A DNA stretch of 15,567 nucleotides, taken from assembly GCA_945903675.1 (NCBI GenBank), contig CAMDOP010000041.1, positions 1 to 15,567 of the forward strand, given 5' to 3'. Position 1 is the stretch's first letter, and every line of letters begins with the position of its first letter. Position numbers and translations under genes: made by a program. Origin of the DNA: Crenothrix polyspora (GTDB taxonomy: Bacteria > Pseudomonadota > Gammaproteobacteria > Methylococcales > Methylomonadaceae). The notes under the pieces were generated by a model. It made no database searches and was not told the origin of the DNA. It was given only the letters and a program-made list of their open reading frames with translations. Shown in pieces: positions 1-6,751 of this stretch.

Positions 1-84
1 AATCGTTTGGTCATTGCTACGACTATATACTTTTACCAAGGCTTGTTCTTTGAAGCCTACGGAATATCTTTTATATGTTTTCAT
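1..84 (-). CDS. IS transposase, OrfA-like N-terminus (runs off the window)
   Basis: Reading the minus strand from the ATG at 84-82 gives 28 codons without a stop, continuing past the window edge. The protein begins MKTYKRYSVGFKEQALVKVY. That basic start, followed by a 'FKEQALVKVYSR' helix, is typical of the helix-turn-helix OrfA / Transposase_8 type DNA-binding subunit of IS3-like elements, which recognises the element's ends. Only the N-terminus is present, so neither completeness nor a catalytic partner ORF can be judged. An 11-bp hairpin lies directly upstream (92-121), as is often seen in IS leaders. The family call rests on recognition of the N-terminal pattern and is inference. The reading frame itself is seen directly. 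Confidence 0.6.
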   Translation of the reverse strand, partial: MKTYKRYSVGFKEQALVKVYSRSNDQTI

Positions 85-91
85 TTCTAAT

Positions 92-121
92 CTCAAATTT
101 TATTTTTTTTTAAAATTTGAG
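92..121. repeat. Perfect 11-bp inverted repeat with T8 loop in the transposase leader
   Basis: CTCAAATTTTA (92-102) and TAAAATTTGAG (111-121) are perfect complements separated by eight T residues. On the transposase strand the structure ends about 7 nt before the ATG and contains the only purine-rich (GAG) sequence near the start. It could therefore mask initiation in transcripts entering from outside the element. That role is inference, based on analogy with hairpin-protected IS leaders such as those of IS10 and IS50. Confidence 0.6.
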
Positions 122-220
122 GCGACAACTATTCTGACGCAGGGGGAAAGTTCAAGAACGAAATACAGCGCATATCCACACTAGTCATAGCCCTAAATCA
201 TTTATTATATGAATTCGGGT

Positions 221-280
221 GACTTAACTAATAAGTCTCTGCCCTTGTCTGTCTCAGGAAATGTTTAAAATCGTTAACCG
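221..280 (-). pseudogene. Decayed copy of the pdxJ 3' end
   Basis: These 60 bases align without gaps to 3261-3320, the 3' end of the intact pdxJ in this window (49/60 identical, same strand; the best core, 231-256, matches 24/26). Read in the pdxJ frame on the minus strand they give VNDFKHFLRQTRAETY and then a TAG stop at 230-228. The intact gene reads VKDLKHIMRQARAEAYYLSQTE. Homology ends abruptly at 278-280, where a palindromic element begins. The fragment has no start or catalytic residues and cannot be functional as PdxJ. It is either a relic of a duplication or one flank of an inserted segment. The alignment is seen directly; the history is inferred. Confidence 0.75.
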
Positions 281-324
281 TCCATAGCCTCGATGAAGCA
301 AAGCGAAATCGAGGCTATGGACGG
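278..324. repeat. Palindromic intergenic element with 17-bp perfect arms
   Basis: CCGTCCATAGCCTCGAT (278-294) is exactly complementary to ATCGAGGCTATGGACGG (308-324), around a 13-base loop. Neither arm is followed by a T-run, so it is not a canonical intrinsic terminator. The 'CCTCGAT-GAAGC-AAGCGAA-ATCGAGG' core resembles the REP/miniature palindromes found many times in gammaproteobacterial genomes. Its left edge coincides with the end of the pdxJ homology, as if it inserted into, or marks, a recombination breakpoint. Confidence 0.75.
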
Positions 325-355
325 CAAGAAATAACCTGGATAAACCTTCAGGCAT

Positions 356-387
356 AAAAAAGCCTGATCAGGGTGAATGATCAGGCT
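356..387 (-). terminator. Rho-independent terminator of the phosphatase gene
   Basis: AGCCTGATCA (361-370) pairs perfectly with TGATCAGGCT (378-387) around a 7-base loop. On the minus strand the 10-bp stem is followed directly by a run of T residues (complement of 356-361). It lies about 70 bases past the stop codon of the minus-strand phosphatase gene, so that gene is probably transcribed on its own and ends here. Confidence 0.85.
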
Positions 388-458
388 GGTTGGTTTTGAT
401 ATTGTGTCTGTGTGACGAACTCCTAAACGAAACCTTAGTGGATCGAATTACTAAAAAA

Positions 459-1748
459 TTACTTGGTTGGTAATTCGATACTGGCTATTTTTATTAAAGA
501 ACCTGTCATTGTCGTATCAAAGCCCCATGTCTCCATCTGAACTTTTCCACTTTTATATATTTTCACTGTAGCCCATGCATACAAACGATCACTAGCAGTA
601 AAGTTTGAATTAGGTTGAGCATCAAACGGCGAACCACCTGAACCTACCATTACCTGATAAGCGGTTTTTCCGAAAGGCTGCGATACATTGTATATATGTT
701 CATGACCACAAAAATAAGTCGCTTTGTGATTATCAATAACAGTCCAAAAAGCTTGAGCGGCAACAGTATTATTGTTATTCAGAGAATCTGTTGATTTGGC
801 TGCGGGCGTTCCAACAAACTCATAGTACGTTGCTGGTTTGTGGCCAAACACAAAAATTCTTTTAACTCCACGGGCATCAGCCTTAGTTAAGTCGTCTTCC
901 AGCCAATTAGTTGGAGCATAGCCATCTTTGCCTACTGCATCCGTGTTGATTACTACGAAATGCGATTGTCCTACATCAAAAGAATAGCTGAGTTGTGCTT
1001 GACTAGTCGCAATGCCATCGGTGACGCCAGGGAAAGTTGACGACATATTTTCTGGCGCTGAACCTACTAATTTTGTGAAACGACTGATGTCAGGAATAAG
1101 ATCCCCCATATTGTCGCGCCAGGCATTCTCGTTTTCAACCTGAGAAATTTTGTTGTTTTTGTTATTATCGATGCAGCGTTTGCATTGTGTTTCATGGTTA
1201 CCTGGGACTGGCACGACATAGGTACCTGTTTCCATTAAATTAGCAATCATTCCACGCCAAAAAGCATACTGTGTATAATGCTGCATTATATCGGAATTAA
1301 GAATGTCAGTAATGGTTGGGTTAGCAATCGCTACCTCACTTACACCTGTTTTATTCCTAGTAACAGGTACGTTTGTCTTACCATAACCCATTATCATGTC
1401 GCCATTAAAAAACAACAAATTTGCTTTTTGTCCTTGGATTTCGCGCATAATACGTGACCAAGCCGTAGAGTTTTGCAACCATTTACAATCCTGACCTGAT
1501 AACCCTGGGTTAGGTACTAAACCAGTTGCTCCAGCAGCTTTTTGACAATTGCCTACACCAACCATTGCAGCATTTTTTCTACTCGGATCAATTTCTTCTG
1601 GTTCTTCCCTTGAATCGCCTACAGTCGAAAAAGTCAGTACAACTGAATCAGCCGCAAAAGCTGATACATTATAAATCGTTGCGCTTAGGAAAAAAGTAAC
1701 CGCAAGAATAATTGGGTTCTTTGTTCTGCTTGTTTTATAAATAGTCAT
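459..1748 (-). CDS. Secreted calcineurin-like metallophosphoesterase (purple acid phosphatase-like)
   Basis: Predicted exported phosphoesterase of 429 aa. Residues 1-33 form a signal peptide: a basic start, a hydrophobic stretch from about 12 to 30, then an AFA-type cleavage site. The metal-binding motifs of the calcineurin-like fold follow in order: GDS (44-46), NGD (115-117), GNHE (183-186), GHKP (302-305) and GHEH (348-351). Together they form a two-metal site that hydrolyses phosphate mono- or diesters in the periplasm or outside the cell. The substrate cannot be told. An EF-hand-like calcium loop, DNNKNNKISQVE (194-205), sits just after GNHE, preceded by a CxxC pair (189, 192). The ATG start is supported by AAGGG about 8 nt upstream and by the signal peptide beginning there. 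It is monocistronic, with its own terminator. No PHO box was recognised upstream. Fold confidence is high; specificity is unknown. Confidence 0.87.
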   Translation of the reverse strand: MTIYKTSRTKNPIILAVTFFLSATIYNVSAFAADSVVLTFSTVGDSREEPEEIDPSRKNAAMVGVGNCQKAAGATGLVPNPGLSGQDCKWLQNSTAWSRIMREIQGQKANLLFFNGDMIMGYGKTNVPVTRNKTGVSEVAIANPTITDILNSDIMQHYTQYAFWRGMIANLMETGTYVVPVPGNHETQCKRCIDNNKNNKISQVENENAWRDNMGDLIPDISRFTKLVGSAPENMSSTFPGVTDGIATSQAQLSYSFDVGQSHFVVINTDAVGKDGYAPTNWLEDDLTKADARGVKRIFVFGHKPATYYEFVGTPAAKSTDSLNNNNTVAAQAFWTVIDNHKATYFCGHEHIYNVSQPFGKTAYQVMVGSGGSPFDAQPNSNFTASDRLYAWATVKIYKSGKVQMETWGFDTTMTGSLIKIASIELPTK

Positions 1749-2303
1749 TTGATGCCCTTAGAAAAGTTATTAATTTTTTACAATAATTGAAATATAAAAC
1801 TGGTTTTTAACAAATAAGCCTGTACCAATCTAGACTCTTATACTTATTGATATAAGCCTCGTAATTTACAACCCACTTAATACATTAACGCTAAAGATCT
1901 AGGTTTTTAAATTTAGCATATTTATGTTTCATAAACATTACACTTAGACTTTTACCAAAGTAAGGTTATATAGCTTAGTCGCCCACTTTCGGCCTACTTC
2001 ACCGAGTTCGAATTCCCTTGATAACTTGCAGTAGAGGATCCCAGTAATGCGAAAATGCATAACCGCACTGCGTTTAGCGGACTCACACTGTGATGTTCTA
2101 CCCCATAAAAACTAACAATGACAAAGCTGATACCGACAAATACCCGAAGCATCATTTCGGACAACCGTACGGAAGAACAATGCTATAGAGTGGCTTCGAA
2201 GCAGTAGCGCCTTTCCACTAATAACGAAGCGACAAAACGCCCCCTCTCCTAAATTTTTTCTTGTTAGGCTAGTTATTCGATTGTTTTCGATATTATTTGT
2301 GTA
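1749..2303. other. 555-base stretch without a recognisable gene
   Basis: I find no convincing coding frame, tRNA or rRNA here; all frames are stop-rich. The first 50 or so bases are the AT-rich leader of the phosphatase gene (minus strand), with no clear -35/-10 pair. A perfect GCTTCGAAGC palindrome lies at 2193-2202 and CCGTACGG at 2165-2172, but neither belongs to a larger structure that I can support. It may be decayed accessory DNA. Confidence 0.5.
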
Positions 2304-2498
2304 CTAAGACTTACGGACTTTTTGAGTATCAGTTTGCGAAAACTTTCTGTCATCAATATTAACGCTAACGGCGGCCTTCGAAAGCTTAATCTCCTTTGGA
2401 GTAAAGATACCTGAGACCTTTAAAATATTAATCTTTCTCGGATTAATGATAGCTGAAGTGATTAAAAAATTAATAGGGATTGTTTTAAAGACAACCAA
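2304..2498 (-). pseudogene. Short open frame, possible remnant of a beta-rich secreted protein
   Basis: A 64-codon frame that could start only at a TTG (2498-2496). It has no internal ATG and only a weak AAAGG upstream. The frame is open to 2516, where a stop precedes it. The product contains ILKVSGIF, IKLSKAAVSV and RKFSQTD, an alternating pattern like the short beta-strand units of some secreted proteins, but I do not recognise a family. It has no signal peptide, no neighbours in an operon and no terminator. A decayed fragment, or no gene at all, is more likely than an intact gene. Confidence 0.2.
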
Positions 2499-2686
2499 CG
2501 CCTTTAAAAAATAGGCTCAATGTGAATCGTAGTGGGTAAATAAAATAAAACCGGTCAATACAGACGTATAAGTACCTGTAAAACACTCCATTCGTCAACC
2601 CGACATGGACTGCAAAGGATCCAAAATAAAAGGATGTACCTGTCGAATATTAGAGGTCTTAACATGAAACTTAAGTGAAGTGCCCA

Positions 2687-2702
2687 TTGCCATCCATGGC
2701 AA
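2687..2702 (+). repeat. Small inverted repeat upstream of the terminator
   Basis: TTGCCA (2687-2692) and TGGCAA (2697-2702) form a 6-bp stem with a 4-base loop, 11 bases before the terminator hairpin at 2714. Together the two hairpins look like the folded 3' end of a short plus-strand RNA. That reading is inference; only the complementarity is seen. Confidence 0.4.
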
Positions 2703-2713
2703 CAGGTCTCCAG

Positions 2714-2740
2714 CAGTCCATTTCGGAATGGACTGTTTTT
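2714..2740 (+). terminator. Strong plus-strand intrinsic terminator with no assigned gene
   Basis: CAGTCCATT (2714-2722) pairs with AATGGACTG (2727-2735) around TCGG and is followed by TTTTT (2736-2740) on the plus strand. On the minus strand the hairpin is followed by CTGGAG, so it is not a terminator for the minus-strand gene at 2767. No plus-strand gene ends upstream. The structure therefore ends an unrecognised transcript, or is left over from a lost gene. Confidence 0.75.
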
Positions 2741-2766
2741 AAAGTGTGTGTAAACTATAAAATCAC

Positions 2767-3093
2767 TTATTCCATGGGTACCTTGTTGTAATATTTTTTG
2801 GGTGGAACGGTTTGTTTTTCTAAAACCACAGGATTATAGTTATAAGATGAGTTTTGAAGACTTAATTTAATTGCGCTATCCGTTGCATGCAATTCTGAAG
2901 GAGCCCTAATATCACCTTCTGATAAGTAGGTAAAAAACATCGGTAGTAAGGCAAAAATTGAGACAATAAACGCTAAAAAAGCCAAGCCTAGCAATATAGA
3001 TTTAGTTGGGCTACTTGTAGGCGGTAAGGTATCTTCTAAATTGAGAGGTAATACAACTTCACTTTCTTTATTGTAATCAGAGGGTACAGACAT
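2767..3093 (-). CDS. Hypothetical single-pass membrane protein
   Basis: About 108 aa, family not recognised. There is a polar N-terminal segment of roughly 30 residues rich in acidic, Ser, Thr and Pro residues, then one hydrophobic helix (around ILLGLAFLAFIVSIFALLPMFF), then a polar C-terminal tail of about 50 residues with Tyr/Asn and a basic PPKKYY stretch. It fits a bitopic inner-membrane protein. A GTG at 3102 would extend the frame by three codons, but that GTG lies inside the ribosome-binding sequence AAAGGTG. The ATG at 3093-3091, about 6 nt after it, is the better start. The gene lies 156 bases downstream of pdxJ on the same strand. No promoter was identified with confidence, so it could be read through from the lepA-pdxJ operon. 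Confidence 0.6.
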   Translation of the reverse strand: MSVPSDYNKESEVVLPLNLEDTLPPTSSPTKSILLGLAFLAFIVSIFALLPMFFTYLSEGDIRAPSELHATDSAIKLSLQNSSYNYNPVVLEKQTVPPKKYYNKVPME

Positions 3094-3249
3094 AACATTC
3101 ACCTTTTGGTTGTAAATTAATATATGCCTTCAACTTAACCCAATGTTTTAAAAAATCAATTTTTTTGAGATAGTTTTTTTATAAAAATCGGTAATCAACT
3201 TACACTAGCGTTTATTCACACAACAAAGCTAGGCTGTTCATAGCTCTTA

Positions 3250-4014
3250 TCATTCAGTCTGGCTTAAATAATAAGCCTCTGCCCTTGCCTGTCTCATTAT
3301 ATGCTTAAGATCTTTAACGGCTTGGGACAATCCTGAGAATAAGGCTTGAGAAATAATGGCATGGCCAATATTAAGCTCAACAATTTCTGGTATCGCACAG
3401 ATAGCGGCGACATTATAAAAATTTAAACCATGGCCGGCATTAACTTGCAAACCAGCGCTATTGGCATAAAGTGCTGCCGCCTTGAGGCGCTCTAATTCCT
3501 CACGCTGTTGTAGTGGATTTTTAGCATCAGCGTAACAACCCGTATGCAACTCAACGACCGCTGCTCCGACCTCAACCGCGGCATCAATCTGCGCCAGTTC
3601 AGGGTCGATGAACAAAGACACTTCGATACCGGCATGATTTAAGGAATCACAGGCCCATTGCATTCGATTTAGATTACCAGCGACATCCAAGCCTCCTTCG
3701 GTGGTTAATTCTTCACGCTTTTCTGGAACTAGGCAACAAGCATAAGGCTGAATCTTTAGAGCTATAGCAAGCATTTCATCCGTCACACCCATTTCCATGT
3801 TCAAACGAGTATGAATTAACTCTTTTAATAAAATTAGATCTCTATCTTGCATATGCCGCCTGTCTTCACGTAAATGTGCGGTAATGCCATCTGCGCCAGC
3901 TTGCTCTGCAACCAAGGCTGCTTGAACAGGCTCTGGATATAAGGTACCTCTTGCCTGTCTCAGCGTAGCAATGTGATCGATATTGACACCCAATAAAATA
4001 TGTTTTTTTTCCAT
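3250..4014 (-). CDS. pdxJ: Pyridoxine 5'-phosphate synthase
   Basis: PdxJ condenses 1-deoxy-xylulose 5-phosphate with 3-amino-2-oxopropyl phosphate, giving pyridoxine 5'-phosphate in the DXP-dependent vitamin B6 pathway in the cytosol. The 254-aa product carries the full family signature: LGVNIDHIATLRQARG (8-23), ITAHLREDRRH (44-54) with the catalytic His47, NMEMG (72-76) with Glu74, VELHTG (154-159) with Glu155, and NAGHGLN (192-198) with His195. These residues correspond to E. coli His45, Glu72, Glu153 and His193. Length is close to the 243 aa of E. coli. The ATG lies 2 nt past the recO stop, so translation is probably coupled. recO-pdxJ adjacency is conserved in gammaproteobacteria. A degenerate second copy of its 3' end lies at 221-280. 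Confidence 0.97.
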   Translation of the reverse strand: MEKKHILLGVNIDHIATLRQARGTLYPEPVQAALVAEQAGADGITAHLREDRRHMQDRDLILLKELIHTRLNMEMGVTDEMLAIALKIQPYACCLVPEKREELTTEGGLDVAGNLNRMQWACDSLNHAGIEVSLFIDPELAQIDAAVEVGAAVVELHTGCYADAKNPLQQREELERLKAAALYANSAGLQVNAGHGLNFYNVAAICAIPEIVELNIGHAIISQALFSGLSQAVKDLKHIMRQARAEAYYLSQTE

Positions 4015-4016
4015 GT

Positions 4017-4724
4017 TTATAAATATTTAATAATGTTATTAATAACGGCTCGGCTTTTTAAGGGCTTACCTTGCAAATACACATCAATGACAGTGCGCAT
4101 CAATATTTTTGCGTCTATCAACACCTGTGGATGAGTGAATTCTCGTCTCTTGATGGCCTGCAAGGTCTTGCCGACAAAGCGTCCATTTAAAGCGGCTATA
4201 GGACCTTGTTCTACCTTGAAGTGATAATGAGCTAAAGGCTGTAGCGCTTGTTCCGTATGAAAGTCATATTCTAATTGCAGCCCAAAACCCACTGCATCCA
4301 TTAGGTCGAGCTCAAAAGTACGCAGGGCATGTTCAATATTCAACCCAGTCATCAATACCGATAAACAGTCACGGTAATGAGTAAAGACTTCAGGATGAGG
4401 ATCATATTGATGTAAAAAGCACCCGACTAACTCATTGATATAAAAGCCGCAATACAAAGCCATGCCGGGCAACGGGCTAAAGGCCTGCATTAACTCAACG
4501 TCTGTTAAAGTTTTTAATTCAGTCTTACCCAGATAAGAGAGCGTTAAAGGTATAAAAGGCTGTAGTAAGCCAGCTGTTTTAGACTTGGTTTTTCTAACGC
4601 CTTTAGCCAGCAATGAAACCCTACCGTAGTCTCGCGTCAATACATCGAGTATCAAACTGGTTTCTTTGTATTGACGCTGACTTAATATATAAGCCGGCTG
4701 TAAATGTACGACATTAGCCGTCAT
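4017..4724 (-). CDS. recO: DNA repair protein RecO
   Basis: RecO works with RecR (and RecF) to load RecA onto SSB-coated single-stranded DNA and to anneal strands. The 235-aa product (242 in E. coli) begins with the OB-fold segment containing 'AYILSQRQYKETSLILDVLT' and 'GRVSLLAKGVRK' (about 11-43), followed by the helical domain with LGKTELKTLTDVE and YCGFYINELV. No zinc-binding cysteine cluster is seen, as in the enterobacterial proteins. The ATG at 4724 overlaps the last 11 bases of era, and the stop lies 2 nt before pdxJ, so the gene is translationally coupled on both sides. Overall pattern and position between era and pdxJ make the call secure. Confidence 0.95.
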   Translation of the reverse strand: MTANVVHLQPAYILSQRQYKETSLILDVLTRDYGRVSLLAKGVRKTKSKTAGLLQPFIPLTLSYLGKTELKTLTDVELMQAFSPLPGMALYCGFYINELVGCFLHQYDPHPEVFTHYRDCLSVLMTGLNIEHALRTFELDLMDAVGFGLQLEYDFHTEQALQPLAHYHFKVEQGPIAALNGRFVGKTLQAIKRREFTHPQVLIDAKILMRTVIDVYLQGKPLKSRAVINNIIKYL

Positions 4725-5598
4725 TAAATCCTAGGCTTTGCAGGGCGCGCTCACTATCTGACCAGCCTTTTTTAACTTTAACCCAAAGTTGTAAATAGAC
4801 TTTTTTAGCAATGAGTTTTTCTATATCAAATCGTGCATCCGTACCGACTTTTTTCAGCATTTCACCTTGAGTACCAATCACTATGTTTTTCTGAGTTAAA
4901 CGCTCGACCCAGATAATGGCATAGATTTTAGTGATACCCGGCAGCTCTTCGTAACGTTCAATTTCCACAGTTAAGGCATAAGGCAGTTCATCACCTAAAC
5001 GTCTGGTGAGTTTTTCTCTGACGATTTCTGCGGCTAAAAAACGCTCTGGTCTATCGGTGACTTGATCTTCTGGATAAATTAAATCGCTTTCGGGCAATAG
5101 CGACATAATTAGCGTTTCTAGCTGATCCAGATTCGTTCTTTTTAAGGCAGAAATAGGTACTAAATGTTCAAAGGGAAAACGATGCTGTGCTTCAGCAAAA
5201 AAAGCTAGGATGGCATCTTTATCTTTAACCTTATCAACTTTATTAACCGCCAGTATGACCGGCAAACCGGCTTGCTCTAGCTTTTTAAAGATAACTTCAT
5301 CATATTCATGCCAAGACAAGCCATCAATTAACCAAACAATAACATCTACGCCAAGTAAGGTGGTTTCTGCTGTTCGGTTTAAATAGCGGTTTAAGGCGCG
5401 TTTTTCACTATTATGCATTCCTGGCGTATCCATATAGATCGCTTGCCCAGCTTCAGTGGTATTAATACCCAGAATACGATGCCTAGTTGTTTGCGGTTTA
5501 CGAGATGTAATGCTGATTTTTTGTTTCAGCAAATGATTCATCAGCGTTGACTTACCAACATTGGGACGCCCTATCAGCGCTATAAAACCACAATTCAT
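4714..5598 (-). CDS. era: GTPase Era
   Basis: Era is an essential GTPase that binds the 3' end of 16S rRNA and helps mature the 30S subunit at the inner face of the membrane. The 294-aa product (301 in E. coli) has the GTPase motifs G1 GRPNVGKS (10-17), G3 DTPG (57-60), G4 NKVD (119-122) and G5 SALK (150-153). The C-terminal KH domain has a GTQG loop (242-245) and ends in the hallmark LWVKVKKGWSDSERALQSLG. The ATG (5598-5596) overlaps the rnc TGA as ATGA. Co-expression with RNase III, which processes the rRNA precursor, makes functional sense and is conserved. Confidence 0.98.
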   Translation of the reverse strand: MNCGFIALIGRPNVGKSTLMNHLLKQKISITSRKPQTTRHRILGINTTEAGQAIYMDTPGMHNSEKRALNRYLNRTAETTLLGVDVIVWLIDGLSWHEYDEVIFKKLEQAGLPVILAVNKVDKVKDKDAILAFFAEAQHRFPFEHLVPISALKRTNLDQLETLIMSLLPESDLIYPEDQVTDRPERFLAAEIVREKLTRRLGDELPYALTVEIERYEELPGITKIYAIIWVERLTQKNIVIGTQGEMLKKVGTDARFDIEKLIAKKVYLQLWVKVKKGWSDSERALQSLGFNDG

Positions 5599-6278
5599 TT
5601 ATTTTCCTTAATTAAAAGTTGAAGCATAAGTTCTGCAGCTGATTGCTCAGCTCTCTTTCTGGATATACCGGTTCCTACGCACTCATCTTTAACTAAAGAA
5701 ATAGTACATCTAACCTTAAACATTTGTTCATGAGCTAAACCTGACATGGTAATCAAGACATAGTCTGGCAAGCTCAGCTTTTTGGATTGCATTAATTCTT
5801 GCAATTGAGTTTTGGGATCTTTTTGCCAATTTTCCAACGATAAGCTTTCTAATTGTTCTGCAAATAACTGCTCTATCCATTGCTGACAGATCACTATGCC
5901 TTGATCTTTAAATAAGGCACCCATAATCGCTTCCATAGCATCGGATAAAATTGAATCGCGACGAAAGCCACCACTTTTTAATTCACCTGAGCCCAACAAT
6001 AAGTAATCACCAATTTGATGCTTTCTAGCTAACTCTGCTAAAGAGTGCTGATTTACCAAGCTGGCTCGCAGCCGACTTAAAACGCCTTCGGGTGCTCCTG
6101 GAAATAACTCATATAGTTTTTGTGCGATCACGAAACCTAAAATAGAATCACCTAAAAATTCCAAGCGTTCATTATTGTTCGAGCTTGCGCTACGATGAGT
6201 TAATGCCATAATAAAAATATTGGGGTCATTAAAGCTTAACCCCAACTTCTTGCATAACTCAGTGGGCTTTTTTATCAC
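5595..6278 (-). CDS. rnc: Ribonuclease III
   Basis: RNase III is the double-strand-specific endoribonuclease that cuts the 30S rRNA precursor and structured mRNAs. In the 227-aa product (226 in E. coli) the nuclease domain carries the signature ERLEFLGDS (37-45) and the second acidic cluster SDAMEAIMGALF (112-123), giving catalytic residues Asp44 and Glu116. The C-terminal dsRNA-binding domain runs from about DPKTQLQELMQ to the end, with ISRKRAEQSAAELML. The start is a GTG at 6278-6276, overlapping the TGA of the preceding gene (GTGA) and preceded by a purine-rich AGGTAGGGG. The 3' end overlaps era by 4 bases. RNase III autoregulates by cutting its own leader in E. coli; nothing here shows that directly. 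Confidence 0.98.
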   Translation of the reverse strand: MIKKPTELCKKLGLSFNDPNIFIMALTHRSASSNNNERLEFLGDSILGFVIAQKLYELFPGAPEGVLSRLRASLVNQHSLAELARKHQIGDYLLLGSGELKSGGFRRDSILSDAMEAIMGALFKDQGIVICQQWIEQLFAEQLESLSLENWQKDPKTQLQELMQSKKLSLPDYVLITMSGLAHEQMFKVRCTISLVKDECVGTGISRKRAEQSAAELMLQLLIKENK

Positions 6279-6652
6279 TCTACCCCTACCTCAAGCTCAT
6301 CGTTAAATTCTATTAATACACTCAAATTACCATAAATCGGTTTTACCACTTCATAATTAATGAGTACTTTAAAAGCATTCCCTTGCTTATTAACGGCAAT
6401 ATCTCCCTGAGTGATATCATCAATATTATTGATATTGATGCGTTTAGTTAAGCTGGCCTTAATTTCAGACTCAGTTTTCTTCTCACCGGAAGCCTCTTGT
6501 TTAAGTTGTTCTAGCATTGCCACTACTTTGCTATGATTAAGATAGACAGGTGCAATTTTAAATACTATGGAAATAACAATAAACAACAGCGTCACTGTAA
6601 AAACTAAAGGCATAAAAGCCAATCCTTGTTGATTTTTAGACGAAAAACTCAT
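6275..6652 (-). CDS. DUF4845 family, pilin-like single-pass membrane protein
   Basis: A 125-aa protein of the DUF4845 family, which in many gammaproteobacteria sits between lepB and rnc. The N-terminus resembles type IV pilin-like proteins: a short basic leader (KNQQGLAF), then a hydrophobic helix of about 25 residues, then 'IAPVYLNHSKVVAMLEQL'. The rest is a small soluble domain. Its function is unknown; the fixed position suggests a link to export or to expression of the downstream genes, which is inference. A TTG at 6664 would add four codons. The ATG at 6652-6650, preceded by GGAG at a 6-nt spacing, is preferred. It overlaps rnc by 4 bases. Confidence 0.85.
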   Translation of the reverse strand: MSFSSKNQQGLAFMPLVFTVTLLFIVISIVFKIAPVYLNHSKVVAMLEQLKQEASGEKKTESEIKASLTKRININNIDDITQGDIAVNKQGNAFKVLINYEVVKPIYGNLSVLIEFNDELEVGVE

Positions 6653-6751
6653 TGATATCTCCAAAATCCATTATGCCAGTCAATATTTAGTTTGATCATA
6701 TCTTAAATGGTAACGATCAATGTAAATGATGATAAAGCGGCGCTTTAAGCA

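Larger units (their letters stand above)
1..141 (-). mobile_element. Left-end portion of a probable insertion sequence
   Basis: This interval contains the transposase start (84-82), its leader hairpin and about 20 bases beyond. Read on the minus strand, the outer boundary could be the TG at 141-140 (TGCGTCAGAATAGTTGTC), since IS3-like ends begin with TG. The other end of the element lies outside the window, so neither the inverted repeat nor a target duplication can be confirmed. The boundary is a guess. The presence of an IS is inferred from the transposase N-terminus. Confidence 0.35.

Noticed and set aside
1749..1800. Possible PHO box upstream of the phosphatase
   Set aside because: No CTGTCAT-like direct repeats are present; the sequence is just AT-rich.
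2008..2024. GAGTTCGAATTC, resembling a tRNA T-loop
   Set aside because: Flanking bases do not form a T-stem, and no anticodon arm or acceptor stem could be built on either strand.
2363..2370. CGCTAACG, shared with the dispersed repeat at 10185 and 15560
   Set aside because: Eight bases with no surrounding similarity to the other copies; compatible with chance.
6733..6747. TAAAGC-GGC-GCTTTA mini hairpin between lepB and the DUF4845 gene
   Set aside because: Only 6 bp with no T-run in the right place; too weak to call a terminator or attenuator.
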